Positions 7,745 to 15,516 of a stretch of DNA of 64,000 nucleotides are shown piece by piece (positions within the stretch are counted from its first letter, which is position 1; each line of letters starts with the position of its first letter). The translations under genes and the position numbers were made by a program. Below the pieces are notes generated by a model. The model was not told the DNA's origin and did not search any database. It worked only from the letters and a program-made list of their open reading frames with translations. The DNA is taken from positions 29,265-93,264 of the forward strand of contig NZ_JAKSXN010000014.1 of NCBI RefSeq assembly GCF_022427145.1, read 5' to 3'. The DNA is from Paenibacillus timonensis. GTDB taxonomy: Bacteria; Bacillota; Bacilli; Paenibacillales; Paenibacillaceae.

Positions 7745-8005
7745 ATGTCCAGACAACGATCCATGGAAGCCATTCAAGCTTCGGAGTTCGTCACGATCGG
7801 CGAACTGGCGAGGTTGACGGCTACCCGATACAGCACCTTGAAGTTCTACACGGAGGAAGGCATGCTGCCGTTCGAGCAAGCCGAGGAGAATCTGACGCGT
7901 CGGTACCGGCGGGAAGAGACGGTGGAACGAATCTCGCGGATCAAGCAACTGCGCTCCGAGGGGATGTCGGTCCCGGAGATCAAAGCGATGCTGACGATGG
8001 AATAA
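7745..8005 (+). CDS. MerR-type single-domain DNA-binding protein
   Basis: An 86-aa protein that is little more than a MerR helix-turn-helix domain. The segment FVTIGELARLTATRYSTLKF followed by EEGMLPF is the winged HTH core, and RIKQLRSEGMSVPEIKAML is the second helical pair. There is no C-terminal effector domain, so any signal must come from a partner or it acts as a constitutive dimeric regulator. The start has AAAGGAG at 7730-7736. It ends before a T-rich terminator and probably shares a transcript with the preceding GPP34-like gene, which it may regulate. Confidence 0.8.
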   Translation: MSRQRSMEAIQASEFVTIGELARLTATRYSTLKFYTEEGMLPFEQAEENLTRRYRREETVERISRIKQLRSEGMSVPEIKAMLTME

Positions 8006-8023
8006 TCGATTTATGAGCAACAG

Positions 8024-8055
8024 AGACCTCTGCGTTGGCGGGGTCTTCTTTTTTT
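8024..8055 (+). terminator. Rho-independent terminator
   Basis: An AGACC (8024-8028) / GGTCT (8042-8046) stem with a GC-rich upper part is followed by TTCTTTTTTT to 8055. Confidence 0.75.
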
Positions 8056-8161
8056 ATAACGGAATCGTTCCTTTCGTCCCCTAACGATCGGATGTATAAT
8101 TATGGAAGGGGGTTTGATTACGGATCGAGATAGGGATGCGCAAAACCAAGGAGGGAATTCC

Positions 8162-8650
8162 ATGCTTAGATTATGTACAGATCAGGATAAGGAGGACATT
8201 TATCAGATCGTTAATGATGCTGCGCAAGCCTACAAGGGGGTTATCCCTGCGGACAGGTATCATGAACCGTATATGACGAGAGATGAATTATCCGATGAAA
8301 TCAACCATGGCGTCGTATTTTGGGGCTATGAAGAAGGTACCCAATTAGTAGGAGTCATGGGGATCCAGGATAAAGGGGAAGTTTCTTTAATTCGACATGC
8401 TTATGTTCGAACCCAGCAGCGGAAGAGCGGAATAGGCTCAAAGCTTCTAACTCACCTCATGAATTTAACCGATAAACCGATCTTAATCGGAACTTGGGCA
8501 TCGGCGGATTGGGCCATCCGCTTCTATGTCAAGCATGGCTTTCGCCTGGTGTCACCCGCGGAGAAGAATCAATTGCTTCGCACTTATTGGAACGTTCCTG
8601 ACAGACAAATCGAGACCTCGGTCGTGTTGAGCAGCGAAGGTGCTCGGTGA
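8162..8650 (+). CDS. GNAT family N-acetyltransferase
   Basis: A 162-aa GNAT enzyme. The acetyl-CoA pyrophosphate-binding loop is QQRKSGIGSKLL (about residues 82-93), and the IRFYVKHGFRLV segment is motif B. GNATs transfer acetyl from acetyl-CoA to an amine; the acceptor here cannot be predicted. The start (MLRLCTDQ) has GGAGGGAATTCC upstream; a TATAAT at 8095-8100 is a plausible -10 element. The stop overlaps the next start (TGATG at 8648-8652), implying translational coupling. It is the first of seven GNAT genes in the next 7 kb. Confidence 0.85.
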   Translation: MLRLCTDQDKEDIYQIVNDAAQAYKGVIPADRYHEPYMTRDELSDEINHGVVFWGYEEGTQLVGVMGIQDKGEVSLIRHAYVRTQQRKSGIGSKLLTHLMNLTDKPILIGTWASADWAIRFYVKHGFRLVSPAEKNQLLRTYWNVPDRQIETSVVLSSEGAR

Positions 8651-8985
8651 TGGAGCAAGATCAACGGCTGAACAAAGGCTGGCTATGGTTGACGGTATAT
8701 TTCCTATTATTGATCTTAGCCACAAACCACGCTTACGGCTATTCCTTATTGGACAGCTTCCTGGAGTTCTTGGGGATTGGAAGTTGGACGAAGGAAGGGC
8801 AGACCCAGTGGCACATCACATCCTTGATCGCTATTCCTATATTATTACTTTGCTTGTACCAGACGGTGCGTTATATGAGGGGAAAATATCCGAGAATCCT
8901 GCTTGTCATCTTCATTGCATCGGTCATCTTGAGTGTGGCGTATCCCCAATTCACCCAAGGGATTGTTCATTCTCTCTATGGCTAG
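8650..8985 (+). CDS. Small three-helix membrane protein
   Basis: A 111-aa protein with three hydrophobic segments (about residues 12-29, 52-70 and 82-100) separated by short polar loops. The start ATG overlaps the stop of the preceding acetyltransferase, so it depends on that gene for translation. There is no recognisable domain or catalytic motif. The function is unknown; context offers only that it sits in a mixed accessory cluster. Confidence 0.65.
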   Translation: MEQDQRLNKGWLWLTVYFLLLILATNHAYGYSLLDSFLEFLGIGSWTKEGQTQWHITSLIAIPILLLCLYQTVRYMRGKYPRILLVIFIASVILSVAYPQFTQGIVHSLYG

Positions 8986-9011
8986 ACAAAGGGCTGGTCG
9001 GAGGTGATTCA

Positions 9012-9434
9012 ATGCGAAGAAGAATAGATGAACAGCTACTGATCGCTTTATTCGACTTAAGTCACTCCGAAGAGTTGTTCGAACTCATACATCATAACCG
9101 GGATCATTTCGGCAAGTGGCTTGAATTCCCCCATAAGACTCATACCGTTGAAGATGCTAGGAATTTCATTACAAGATGCATCCATAAAAACGCGTCCGGG
9201 AATGGGGGTTGGTGTGGCATATGGGACGAGCATCGATTAATCGGAGCAATAGGGCTTAATCGGATCGAGATTAGAGTTCAACCCGAAAATCTTAGAAGCC
9301 GAAAAATCCCCGAAAGCATCGGATTTGCCCAAGAAGGCACATTGCGCCAAGCGGAATGGTTCATCGACCGTTTCGTTGATAAAGTGGTTTATGGGCTATT
9401 CAAAGAGGAGTGGAATATGGCGAGTTCCTCTTAA
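9012..9434 (+). pseudogene. RimL/YdaF-like acetyltransferase with internal deletion
   Basis: A 140-aa frame with a good site (GGAGGTGA at 8999-9006). The first 85 residues match the N-terminal half of RimJ/RimL-type ribosomal-protein acetyltransferases (NRDHFGKWLEF, VEDARNFI, GIWDEHRLIGAIGLN). The last 55 match their C-terminus (EIRVQPENLRSRKIPES, AEWFIDRFVDKVVYGL). The roughly 40-55 residues that normally lie between them, including the acetyl-CoA-binding motif A, are missing. The join is in frame at about 9255-9275 (GLNRIEIRV). The intact protein would be about 180-190 aa. As it lacks the cofactor-binding core it is almost certainly inactive, although the reading frame survives. Confidence 0.8.
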
Positions 9435-9495
9435 GGGGATTGGAAAGCAACGGATCTGAGCCAATAATAGTGCGATCTTATGGGAGATGTTTAAG

Positions 9496-10482
9496 ATGAG
9501 TGATTTCCAAGTTGATGTAACAAAAGGGAGTGAGTTCATTTTACAGGATCAGGCTGAGGCCTCCGTTAAGAACTGGCGGGGAGTAGAAAGTCTGTGCCTG
9601 AATGGACTGGCCATCCTCCCGCATTTGTCTATTTCTGAGGGCAGCATTGACGTCTATGTCGGTTCGGATGAAGCGAGCTATTGCGGAATTGCTTTTCGAA
9701 TTTCGGACCCATTGAACTATGAACTAGCTTATGGGCAACCTCATACTAGCGGGAGATGGGACGCCTTGCAATATGATCCTGTATTTCGTGGAATGAACAC
9801 ATGGCAAATATATCACGGGGTTGGTGCACAGCAGACGGTTGAAATTCCAATGGGCGATTGGTTTCATTTAAGAGTAGACTTTAAAGACCGCCGTGCCGTG
9901 ATTCGATTAAACGATCAACCCCCACTTGTCGTACCTCAATTAGCTCACGGCCACGAAAAAGGGCTCATCGGATTATGGAGTTATAAGCCCGCTTATTTCC
10001 GTGACTTGCGTATAAGTGATTCATCCCGTATTTCTGATATGAACTTTATCGACACAAACGAATCTATGCCTGAAGGAGTCATAACGAAATGGTTCCTTCA
10101 TGATTATGGTCTCGTTACCTGTGAAGCGAACGGAAGATTAAATTTACATCGTTATCTTCCTGCATCTGTGTCAGAGGCAAGACTAACACGGAAGTTTGAA
10201 TTAAACAATGAATCAACCGTCACTCTGAAATATGGTTTTAGCGACGAAATCACTCTGTTCATCGATGGAAAGATTGTTTTCGAGGGAGAAAAGAAGTTTA
10301 CAATTTCATCAGAATGGAATGACCAGGGGTATGTATCCTTTAGTCATGAACTGACGTTACCCTTATCTTCGGGGGCTCATTGCATCGACATTCGGTTGAA
10401 AAGAACAGAAACGTTTGGATTTGGTTTTTGTTTATCTCTGCTCAACGACCAGTTGGCAAAATACGAACAAATGTTCTTTTGA
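9496..10482 (+). CDS. Hypothetical protein with LamG/DUF1080-like fold
   Basis: A 328-aa soluble protein without a signal peptide. Residues about 1-185 look like a concanavalin/laminin-G-type beta sandwich (SIDVYVGSDEASYCGIAFRI, then WFHLRVDFKDRRAVIRLND and GLIGLWSYKPAYFRDLRI), as in DUF1080 proteins. The C-terminal 140 residues form a second beta-rich part with a PA14-like look (DEITLFIDGKIVFEGEKKF). The ATG at 9496 has GGGAGA 8 bp upstream; an ATG at 9487 does not. Codon use and base composition are more AT-rich than in flanking operons, hinting at separate acquisition. The function is unknown; carbohydrate binding is plausible. Confidence 0.6.
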   Translation: MSDFQVDVTKGSEFILQDQAEASVKNWRGVESLCLNGLAILPHLSISEGSIDVYVGSDEASYCGIAFRISDPLNYELAYGQPHTSGRWDALQYDPVFRGMNTWQIYHGVGAQQTVEIPMGDWFHLRVDFKDRRAVIRLNDQPPLVVPQLAHGHEKGLIGLWSYKPAYFRDLRISDSSRISDMNFIDTNESMPEGVITKWFLHDYGLVTCEANGRLNLHRYLPASVSEARLTRKFELNNESTVTLKYGFSDEITLFIDGKIVFEGEKKFTISSEWNDQGYVSFSHELTLPLSSGAHCIDIRLKRTETFGFGFCLSLLNDQLAKYEQMFF

Positions 10483-10616
10483 ATTGTGGAAGGTTATGGT
10501 ATTATTGGTGGAGGAATTTGAATCTAAAGGTGTAACTTCAAGAGAACAAGAACCCACCCATTGGGTGGGAACATCACGCCTGTGAGCTTCATTTATGGTA
10601 GGTGAGGAGGCTTTCC

Positions 10617-11000
10617 ATGAACCGGGATCAGGCCATTGGGTTGATTACGTCCTATTTCGAATCATGGGTCGAGCAAAACGCAGATCAATTTAGACGCACG
10701 ATCCATGAAGATGGTGTGGTTAGAGAATGCACGGGAGCCGTCATCCAAGGGAAACATCAACTGGAGCGATGGTTTACGGAGTGGAATGAAAGCGGAAACA
10801 AGGTGCTCTATTGGAACATCCACCATATTGGTTATGACCCCGAGAAATTGTCCGCATTTGTTGAATGGTCCTTCAAATGTTGTTTTGAAGGGATCGAATA
10901 CGAATGGGACGGGGCTAGCGTGGTTTATTTTCGAGACGCTCTTATCGTAGAATTAAACGAATACGAGATGAAACGGGAGAAATTCCATCCCTATCAATAG
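10617..11000 (+). CDS. SnoaL-like / NTF2-fold protein
   Basis: A 127-aa protein with the NTF2-like layout: an N-terminal helix (DQAIGLITSYFESWVEQN), the FRRTIHEDGVVRECTG strand, the IQGKHQLERWFTEW segment, and a long curved sheet ending FRDALIVELNEYEM. Such domains form cone-shaped pockets used by small isomerases, by limonene-epoxide-type hydrolases or simply for ligand binding. The start ATG has GGTGAGGAGG at 10601-10610. A perfect 7-bp hairpin (10553-10569) lies upstream without a T-tract. The specific role is unknown. Confidence 0.7.
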   Translation: MNRDQAIGLITSYFESWVEQNADQFRRTIHEDGVVRECTGAVIQGKHQLERWFTEWNESGNKVLYWNIHHIGYDPEKLSAFVEWSFKCCFEGIEYEWDGASVVYFRDALIVELNEYEMKREKFHPYQ

Positions 11001-11014
11001 CAGTAGGTGAGATG

Positions 11015-11557
11015 ATGAAGCGGATTTACCTCATAAGGCATTGTAAGGCAAACGGTCAGGAGCCCGCTGCGGAACTTACGGAAGAGGGGTATCTTCAAGC
11101 AAGGCAATTGGCGGATATGTTAGGTGACCGATCTATCGGTCGCATTGTCGCCAGCCCCTATCAAAGGGCAATCGCAACGATACAACCGCTAGCCGAGCGA
11201 GTAGGTTTACCCATCCAAAGGGATGATCGACTCGGTGAGCGGATTTTGTCGACGAACGACCTGCCAGATTGGATGGATCACTTAAGGCTGTCGTTTGATG
11301 ATCTCGATTTGAAGCTGCCGGGCGGCGAATCCTCACGCGAGGCGATGATCCGGGGAGCATCTGTCATCGAAGACCTCATTCAACGGCCAGGGGAGAGTGT
11401 AGCCGTGGTGACGCACGGGAATTTGATGTCCCTGGTCTTGAAATATTATGATGATTCATTTGGGTTCGAGGCTTGGCGACAGCTTTCAAATCCGGATGTG
11501 TATGAGCTTAGTTTCTTTAGCGATGGGCGAAGGGATATCAAACGTCTGTGGAAATAA
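11015..11557 (+). CDS. Histidine phosphatase family protein
   Basis: A 180-aa member of the phosphoglycerate-mutase-like superfamily. The phospho-accepting histidine is in LIRHCKA (RHC variant of the RHG motif, residues about 8-10). The second catalytic histidine is in VVTHGN near residue 130, and RIVASPYQRAIATIQP carries the conserved arginine. Substrates of this family range from sugar phosphates to nucleotides and cannot be assigned here. Two ATGs are adjacent; 11015 has better spacing from AGGTGA at 11005-11010. It is 14 bp from the preceding gene, so probably one transcript. Confidence 0.85.
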   Translation: MKRIYLIRHCKANGQEPAAELTEEGYLQARQLADMLGDRSIGRIVASPYQRAIATIQPLAERVGLPIQRDDRLGERILSTNDLPDWMDHLRLSFDDLDLKLPGGESSREAMIRGASVIEDLIQRPGESVAVVTHGNLMSLVLKYYDDSFGFEAWRQLSNPDVYELSFFSDGRRDIKRLWK

Positions 11558-11593
11558 ACCGATAGCTTTACATAGAAGGATGGAGGATTGAAC

Positions 11594-12388
11594 TTGTCCG
11601 AACACGAAGAAATCCTGAATGGCGGAAATATCAATCAGGTCGTGAGAGTTGGGGGAACCGTCCGCAGAGATGCCAAACCCAATCCATACGTTTATGATTT
11701 GCTCAAGCATCTTGAAAACCAAGGGTATGCCCACTCTCCGAGATATTTGGGGCGAGATGAGCAGGGGAGGGAAATTCTTACCTACCTGGAAGGTGACGTA
11801 CCTGGCAACCGCTATCCGGAAATCGAAGCCTATATGTGGTCCGACGACGTGCTAATTGAACTTGCCAAGCTTCTGAGGAGCTATCATGAGGCCACCTTAG
11901 GATTTACTTCGTCCGTGGAATCGATGAATGGCTACCCCGATCAGGCTTTGCATGAAGTGGTCTGCCATAACGATGCGGCGTTGTATAACGTTGTGTTTCA
12001 GCACAACCGGCCGGCAGGAATCATAGATTTTGACATGGCCGGCCCCGGTCCACGATTGTGGGATATCGCCTATACCTTGTACACCTCCGTTCCCCTCGCA
12101 AGTTTTGCGCCGGGGGAAGCGGACCGCGAGGTTATCCCTTATGATCAAGAACGTCATGCTGCTTCGAGAAAAAGAAGGATCGAGCGATTCTTTCAATCCT
12201 ACGGAATGAATGTCCCGGGAGATCTCAAGGATTGGGTTATCTCTCGAATTCAAGCCATGTGCACCACCTTATCCGATCGTGCTGCTTCCGGGGATCCGGC
12301 TTTTCTCAAGCTAGTTAAGGAAGGCCATTTAGCTCACTACGAGAAGGAAATTAGATTTCTGGAGGAGCATTTTGAGGATTGGACTTAA
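11594..12388 (+). CDS. Aminoglycoside phosphotransferase (APH) family protein
   Basis: A 264-aa kinase-fold protein. The catalytic loop is VVCHNDAALYNVVF (HxDxxxxN with Asn in place of the usual Gly), and the metal-binding segment is GIIDFDMAGPGPRLWDIAY. The N-lobe is short, with GNINQVVRVGGTVRR replacing a typical glycine-rich loop. APH-fold enzymes phosphorylate antibiotics, choline or other small alcohols; resistance cannot be claimed from sequence. The TTG at 11594 is preferred because GGAGG (11582-11586) is 7 bp upstream; the TTG at 11588 is too close. It lies amid GNAT genes in a cluster of small-molecule-modifying enzymes. Confidence 0.8.
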   Translation: MSEHEEILNGGNINQVVRVGGTVRRDAKPNPYVYDLLKHLENQGYAHSPRYLGRDEQGREILTYLEGDVPGNRYPEIEAYMWSDDVLIELAKLLRSYHEATLGFTSSVESMNGYPDQALHEVVCHNDAALYNVVFQHNRPAGIIDFDMAGPGPRLWDIAYTLYTSVPLASFAPGEADREVIPYDQERHAASRKRRIERFFQSYGMNVPGDLKDWVISRIQAMCTTLSDRAASGDPAFLKLVKEGHLAHYEKEIRFLEEHFEDWT

Positions 12389-12412
12389 CACCCTAGAAGA
12401 AGGCGGTACGAA

Positions 12413-12913
12413 ATGAACTATCCGAACATAACAACCGAAAGACTATTTATGAGAGAATTGACTTTGGCTGATGCAGAGGCCGTTTTCAGGCATTTTTCGG
12501 TGTCGGAGGTCACGAGGTTTATGGATATTGAGGTTTGTAAAGATGTGCGGGAGGCCGAAGAGATCATCGCCTTCCATATCCAGGACTCGGGTTGCCGGTA
12601 CGGATTATTCAGCAAAGAAACCAAGGAACTCATCGGGACCTGCGGTTACCATTGCTGGTCTACCGAAGACTATCAGGAAACCAAAGCGGAAATCGGGTTT
12701 GATTTAGCTCCGGGTTATTGGGGCAAGGGGCTGATGCAGGAGGCTTTGAACCCGTTAATCCGTATAGGGTTTGAACTTATGGGGTTGGACTATATCGAGG
12801 CGACGACGGAAGTCGATAACCTCCAGTCTCAGAGGTTGCTTCAGAAGTTGGGATTTCATCAAGAAAGCGAGTTAAAGGAAGGGCTATTGTATTTTACATT
12901 GAGGAGAAGATGA
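12413..12913 (+). CDS. RimJ/RimL-type GNAT acetyltransferase
   Basis: A 166-aa GNAT of the RimJ/RimL group: an N-terminal TERLFMRELTLADAEAVF, then EIGFDLAPGYWGKGLMQEAL carrying the acetyl-CoA loop (Y/W-W-G-K-G), then the motif B segment SQRLLQKLGFHQES. These enzymes acetylate ribosomal-protein N-termini or small amines. The ribosome site (AAGGCGG) is weak. The next gene begins with a TTG only two bases after this stop, so the two are coupled. Confidence 0.88.
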   Translation: MNYPNITTERLFMRELTLADAEAVFRHFSVSEVTRFMDIEVCKDVREAEEIIAFHIQDSGCRYGLFSKETKELIGTCGYHCWSTEDYQETKAEIGFDLAPGYWGKGLMQEALNPLIRIGFELMGLDYIEATTEVDNLQSQRLLQKLGFHQESELKEGLLYFTLRRR

Positions 12914-12914
12914 T

Positions 12915-13340
12915 TTGAGCACGGAATACACCATAATTCATAGAGTACCTACATTTGACGAATACACCCGGCTTTGTACGGCCGTGGGTTGGAAAGAGTT
13001 TATGAACTTCGAGGTCGCCGACAAATCCTTAAGCCAATCGATATTCGGAGTTGTTGTGGAGCGGAAGGGTGAAGCGATCGGGATGGGCCGGATCGTGGGG
13101 GACGGGCAGATTTATTTTTACATTCAGGATGTTGCCGTAGATCCCGATCATCAAGGCCATGGCGTGGGAAGAAGGATTATGGAGGCTTTGATGAATTACC
13201 TAAAGGAAAATGCACCGGAAAAAGCTTTCGTTGGCCTGTTTGCCTCCCACGGGAAGGAAGCGTTTTATCGTCAGTTCGGGCTTAACGACCATGAAGGAAT
13301 GACGGGAATGTTTGGCGTAGTGACCCAGCCTAAGAACTAA
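12915..13340 (+). CDS. GNAT family N-acetyltransferase
   Basis: A 141-aa single-domain GNAT with a TTG start one base after the preceding stop. IQDVAVDPDHQGHGVGRRIM is a textbook motif A with the acetyl-CoA loop QGHGVG, and the C-terminal EAFYRQFGL is motif B. The small size and YIHR-like N-terminus resemble YjcF-type acetyltransferases. The substrate is unknown. A hairpin formed by the last codons and downstream DNA (13323-13356) may end the transcript. Confidence 0.87.
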   Translation: MSTEYTIIHRVPTFDEYTRLCTAVGWKEFMNFEVADKSLSQSIFGVVVERKGEAIGMGRIVGDGQIYFYIQDVAVDPDHQGHGVGRRIMEALMNYLKENAPEKAFVGLFASHGKEAFYRQFGLNDHEGMTGMFGVVTQPKN

Positions 13341-13356
13341 GCGATCTAGGCTGGGT
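13323..13356 (+). terminator. Hairpin, possible terminator
   Basis: ACCCAGCCTA (13323-13332) pairs perfectly with TAGGCTGGGT (13347-13356), followed by TGTTTCTAT. The left arm lies in the last codons of the preceding gene, and the U-tract is weak. Confidence 0.5.
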
Positions 13357-13380
13357 TGTTTCTATATTGGGAGGGTTCAA

Positions 13381-13821
13381 ATGAGAATCGAGCAAGCAAA
13401 TCAAACGAATCTGGATGCCGTAACTCACTTAGCGTTGAAGCTTTGGCCGGAACATGAATGGACGGAGCTTCGGGACGAATTCGAAGAATTGCTAGCATCC
13501 GAGAAAGATCAGGTCTATCTTGCTGCCATTGAAGACAGCTATATCGGATTCTTGCATATGTCCCTGCGTTTTGATTATGTTGAAGGCTCCAGTTCAAGTC
13601 CCGTCGGGTACGTGGAAGGAATCTACGTCGACGAGAACCATCGGAATCAAGGCGTCTCCAGGAAACTGGTGGAAGCGGGGGAAGGATGGGCGAAGTCTTT
13701 GGGATGTAAAGAGTTGGGATCGGATACAGGATGGGATAACCTTGCAAGCCAATCGTTTCACCAAAAGATTGGATTTAGGGAAGCCGGAAGAATCGTGGCG
13801 TTTATTAAGGAGATAGAATAA
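13381..13821 (+). CDS. AAC(6')-I-like aminoglycoside N-acetyltransferase
   Basis: A 146-aa GNAT closely resembling chromosomal AAC(6')-I enzymes: MRIEQANQTNLDAVTHLA at the start, VGYVEGIYVDENHRNQGVSR as motif A, then the characteristic GCKELGSDTGWDNLASQSFH and GRIVAFIKEIE. Enzymes of this subgroup acetylate the 6'-amine of aminoglycosides, although chromosomal members may have another natural substrate. The start has GGGAGGG 5-6 bp upstream. Two features differ slightly from familiar enzymes: SDTGWDN in place of SDTWLDN, and SQSFHQ. Resistance in the host cannot be inferred without expression data. Confidence 0.82.
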   Translation: MRIEQANQTNLDAVTHLALKLWPEHEWTELRDEFEELLASEKDQVYLAAIEDSYIGFLHMSLRFDYVEGSSSSPVGYVEGIYVDENHRNQGVSRKLVEAGEGWAKSLGCKELGSDTGWDNLASQSFHQKIGFREAGRIVAFIKEIE

Positions 13822-13842
13822 TCTCGAAAGGATGAACTAGGG

Positions 13843-14385
13843 ATGTCCCATCTAATTGGAGACAAGATTGTTCTCAGAGAATACCGTGATTCGGATTTGG
13901 ACTTTATTCAACGATGGGTGAATGATCCGGAAATAACCAGCACTCTTTCGGATAACTTCTTATATCCTCATTCCAGGGTGGAGACAGAAGCCTTCTTTCG
14001 GGCGATGGTTGAAGGGAAGTCTAGTAATAAAAGTTTTGTCATTGGGGCAAGGGACTCCTTGGAGTATATAGGCCAAATTGACCTATATAAAATAGACTGG
14101 AAGAATCGATTTGCATCCTTAGCTGTCGTTATCGGAAGAAAAGAATGTTTGGGCAAAGGGTATGGCACTGAAGCCATTCGACTGTTGCTGAAATTTGCTT
14201 TCGAAGAACTCAATTTAAATCGAATTGATCTCGAAGTATACGAGTATAACGAAAGAGCTTACCATTGCTATCTAAAATGTGGGTTCAAAGAGGAAGGGAG
14301 ACTCCGACAGAAGGTTTTCCGTGTGGGGCGATATTGGGATAGCATCATCATGAGTATTTTAAGAAGCGAGTATGAGCAGTTATGA
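13843..14385 (+). CDS. RimJ/RimL-type GNAT acetyltransferase
   Basis: A 180-aa GNAT. IVLREYRDSDLDFIQRW is the usual N-terminal strand-helix. AVVIGRKECLGKGYGTEAIR contains the acetyl-CoA loop, and NLNRIDLEVYEYNERAYHCY is the motif B region; similar layouts occur in spermidine and ribosomal-protein acetyltransferases. The acceptor is unknown. The stop overlaps the next start by four bases (ATGA at 14382), so this gene and the P-loop kinase gene are translated together. Confidence 0.88.
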   Translation: MSHLIGDKIVLREYRDSDLDFIQRWVNDPEITSTLSDNFLYPHSRVETEAFFRAMVEGKSSNKSFVIGARDSLEYIGQIDLYKIDWKNRFASLAVVIGRKECLGKGYGTEAIRLLLKFAFEELNLNRIDLEVYEYNERAYHCYLKCGFKEEGRLRQKVFRVGRYWDSIIMSILRSEYEQL

Positions 14386-14948
14386 ACCGCTTTGTCATCA
14401 TGACGGTGGGATTGACGCATAGCGGAAAAACGACATTCGCCAGAGAACTTGAAACAGCGATGCCGCAAGCGGTGGTGATTGATCAGGACAATCATGCTGC
14501 GTTTATTAACCAGAATTATATGAAACTACGCCCCTCGGAAGGGCCAAACACGTTAAAGTTCTCGATCACCAACACTATAGTGGATTATGCGGTAGAGCAC
14601 AGTCACTTGCACATCATTTTGTGTAATTCGAATCTGCATGGACCCTCGCGAAGGAATGTGCTTCGTTATTTTCTAGAGCAGGGATTTAAGCGAATTCTGG
14701 TCTGCTTTGATTTGCCCTTGAGCTTGCTGGAAGAACGAGTTGAAAAGACGCAGAGGAACAAAACGATTTTTCGAAGTGCGTCTAGTTTCCGGGAAATCTT
14801 GGAACGACAAAGCGGCTTGAAACAGGATCGACCAGGCACAGAGGAAGCGGAATATCGATTTGTCATCCAGGATCCGAGTGATGTTCCTGCAATCCTTAGG
14901 CAGATCCGGGATCTTTGCTTGGAGAACGAACAGGGGGAGCTAACGTGA
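14382..14948 (+). CDS. P-loop kinase-like protein (AAA_33 type)
   Basis: A 188-aa P-loop protein with Walker A GLTHSGKTTF at residues 10-19. VIDQDNHAAFI follows where related small kinases bind the acceptor, and a later ICNSNLHGPSRR-like stretch is compatible with a lid region. Similar proteins include zeta-toxin-like and chloramphenicol- or polynucleotide-kinase-like enzymes. The substrate is unknown. It overlaps the preceding acetyltransferase by four bases and the following GTG-started acetyltransferase by four bases, so all three are coupled. Confidence 0.75.
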   Translation: MNRFVIMTVGLTHSGKTTFARELETAMPQAVVIDQDNHAAFINQNYMKLRPSEGPNTLKFSITNTIVDYAVEHSHLHIILCNSNLHGPSRRNVLRYFLEQGFKRILVCFDLPLSLLEERVEKTQRNKTIFRSASSFREILERQSGLKQDRPGTEEAEYRFVIQDPSDVPAILRQIRDLCLENEQGELT

Positions 14949-15349
14949 ACATTGAATATGCTACCGAAGCAGACATCCGTTACATCACCGAAAGGGACAA
15001 GCATATCGCCAAGCTGCTGATTCCAACCAAAGTGATGGCGAAGGAGATCTACATCCTTCGGAAATCCGACCAAGAGATCGGCTGGATGAGGTACGGTTAT
15101 TTTTGGGACAACACGCCGTTTATGAACCTGATCTGGATCGACGAGCCTTATCGGGGTCAAGGCTTCGGCAAGCAGGTCGTCTTGCATTGGGAAGCACAAA
15201 TGAGAGAGATGGGATTTCAAATGGTGATGACCTCGACGCAATCCAACGAAGAGGCGCAGCATTTCTACCGAAAGCTAGGATATATGGATGTCGGATGTTT
15301 GTTGCAGGAGAAGGATCCACTCGAAGTATTTTTGTCCAAAAAGCTATAG
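14945..15349 (+). CDS. GNAT family N-acetyltransferase
   Basis: A 134-aa GNAT starting at GTG 14945, which has AGGGGGAG at 14932-14939 and overlaps the upstream stop. FMNLIWIDEPYRGQGFGKQV is motif A with the RGQGFG acetyl-CoA loop, and AQHFYRKLGYMDVG is motif B. It is the last of the GNAT series and is followed by a strong hairpin. The substrate is unknown. Confidence 0.87.
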   Translation: MNIEYATEADIRYITERDKHIAKLLIPTKVMAKEIYILRKSDQEIGWMRYGYFWDNTPFMNLIWIDEPYRGQGFGKQVVLHWEAQMREMGFQMVMTSTQSNEEAQHFYRKLGYMDVGCLLQEKDPLEVFLSKKL

Positions 15350-15363
15350 CTTAGAAGATGAGT

Positions 15364-15394
15364 AGGAGGGTATCGGCGCAGCCGGTACCCTCCT
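15364..15394. terminator. Strong hairpin closing the acetyltransferase cluster
   Basis: A 14-bp stem (15364-15377 / 15381-15394, one G-U wobble) with a GCA loop. No T-tract follows, but the stem is very stable and sits exactly between the GNAT cluster and the catabolic operon. Confidence 0.6.
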
Positions 15395-15423
15395 GTTGCG
15401 TTATTTCGGGCGATATAAGGTCG

Positions 15424-15483
15424 TTGTCTGGAATTCCTGCCGCTTCTACGATAAAGGGGAAACAGTCGAGTTCTTCGACCGTT
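15424..15483 (+). promoter_or_regulatory. Candidate promoter and operator of the catabolic operon
   Basis: TTGTCT (15424-15429) and TACGAT (15447-15452) are 17 bp apart. Just downstream is an inverted repeat AACAGTCGA (15461-15469) / TCGACCGTT (15475-15483), 8 of 9 positions paired around a 5-bp centre. This is a plausible repressor site covering the initial transcribed region. Confidence 0.4.
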
Positions 15484-15516
15484 GGACTACTACCTTGCAT
15501 GGAAGAGGTGACGTCG

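Noticed and set aside
10553..10569. Hairpin CCCACCC/GGGTGGG as a terminator
   Set aside because: The stem is only 7 bp with a 3-nt loop and no T-tract follows.
11594..13821. Acquired antibiotic-resistance cassette
   Set aside because: APH- and AAC(6')-like genes are common on environmental chromosomes, and no integron, transposase or attachment site is present.
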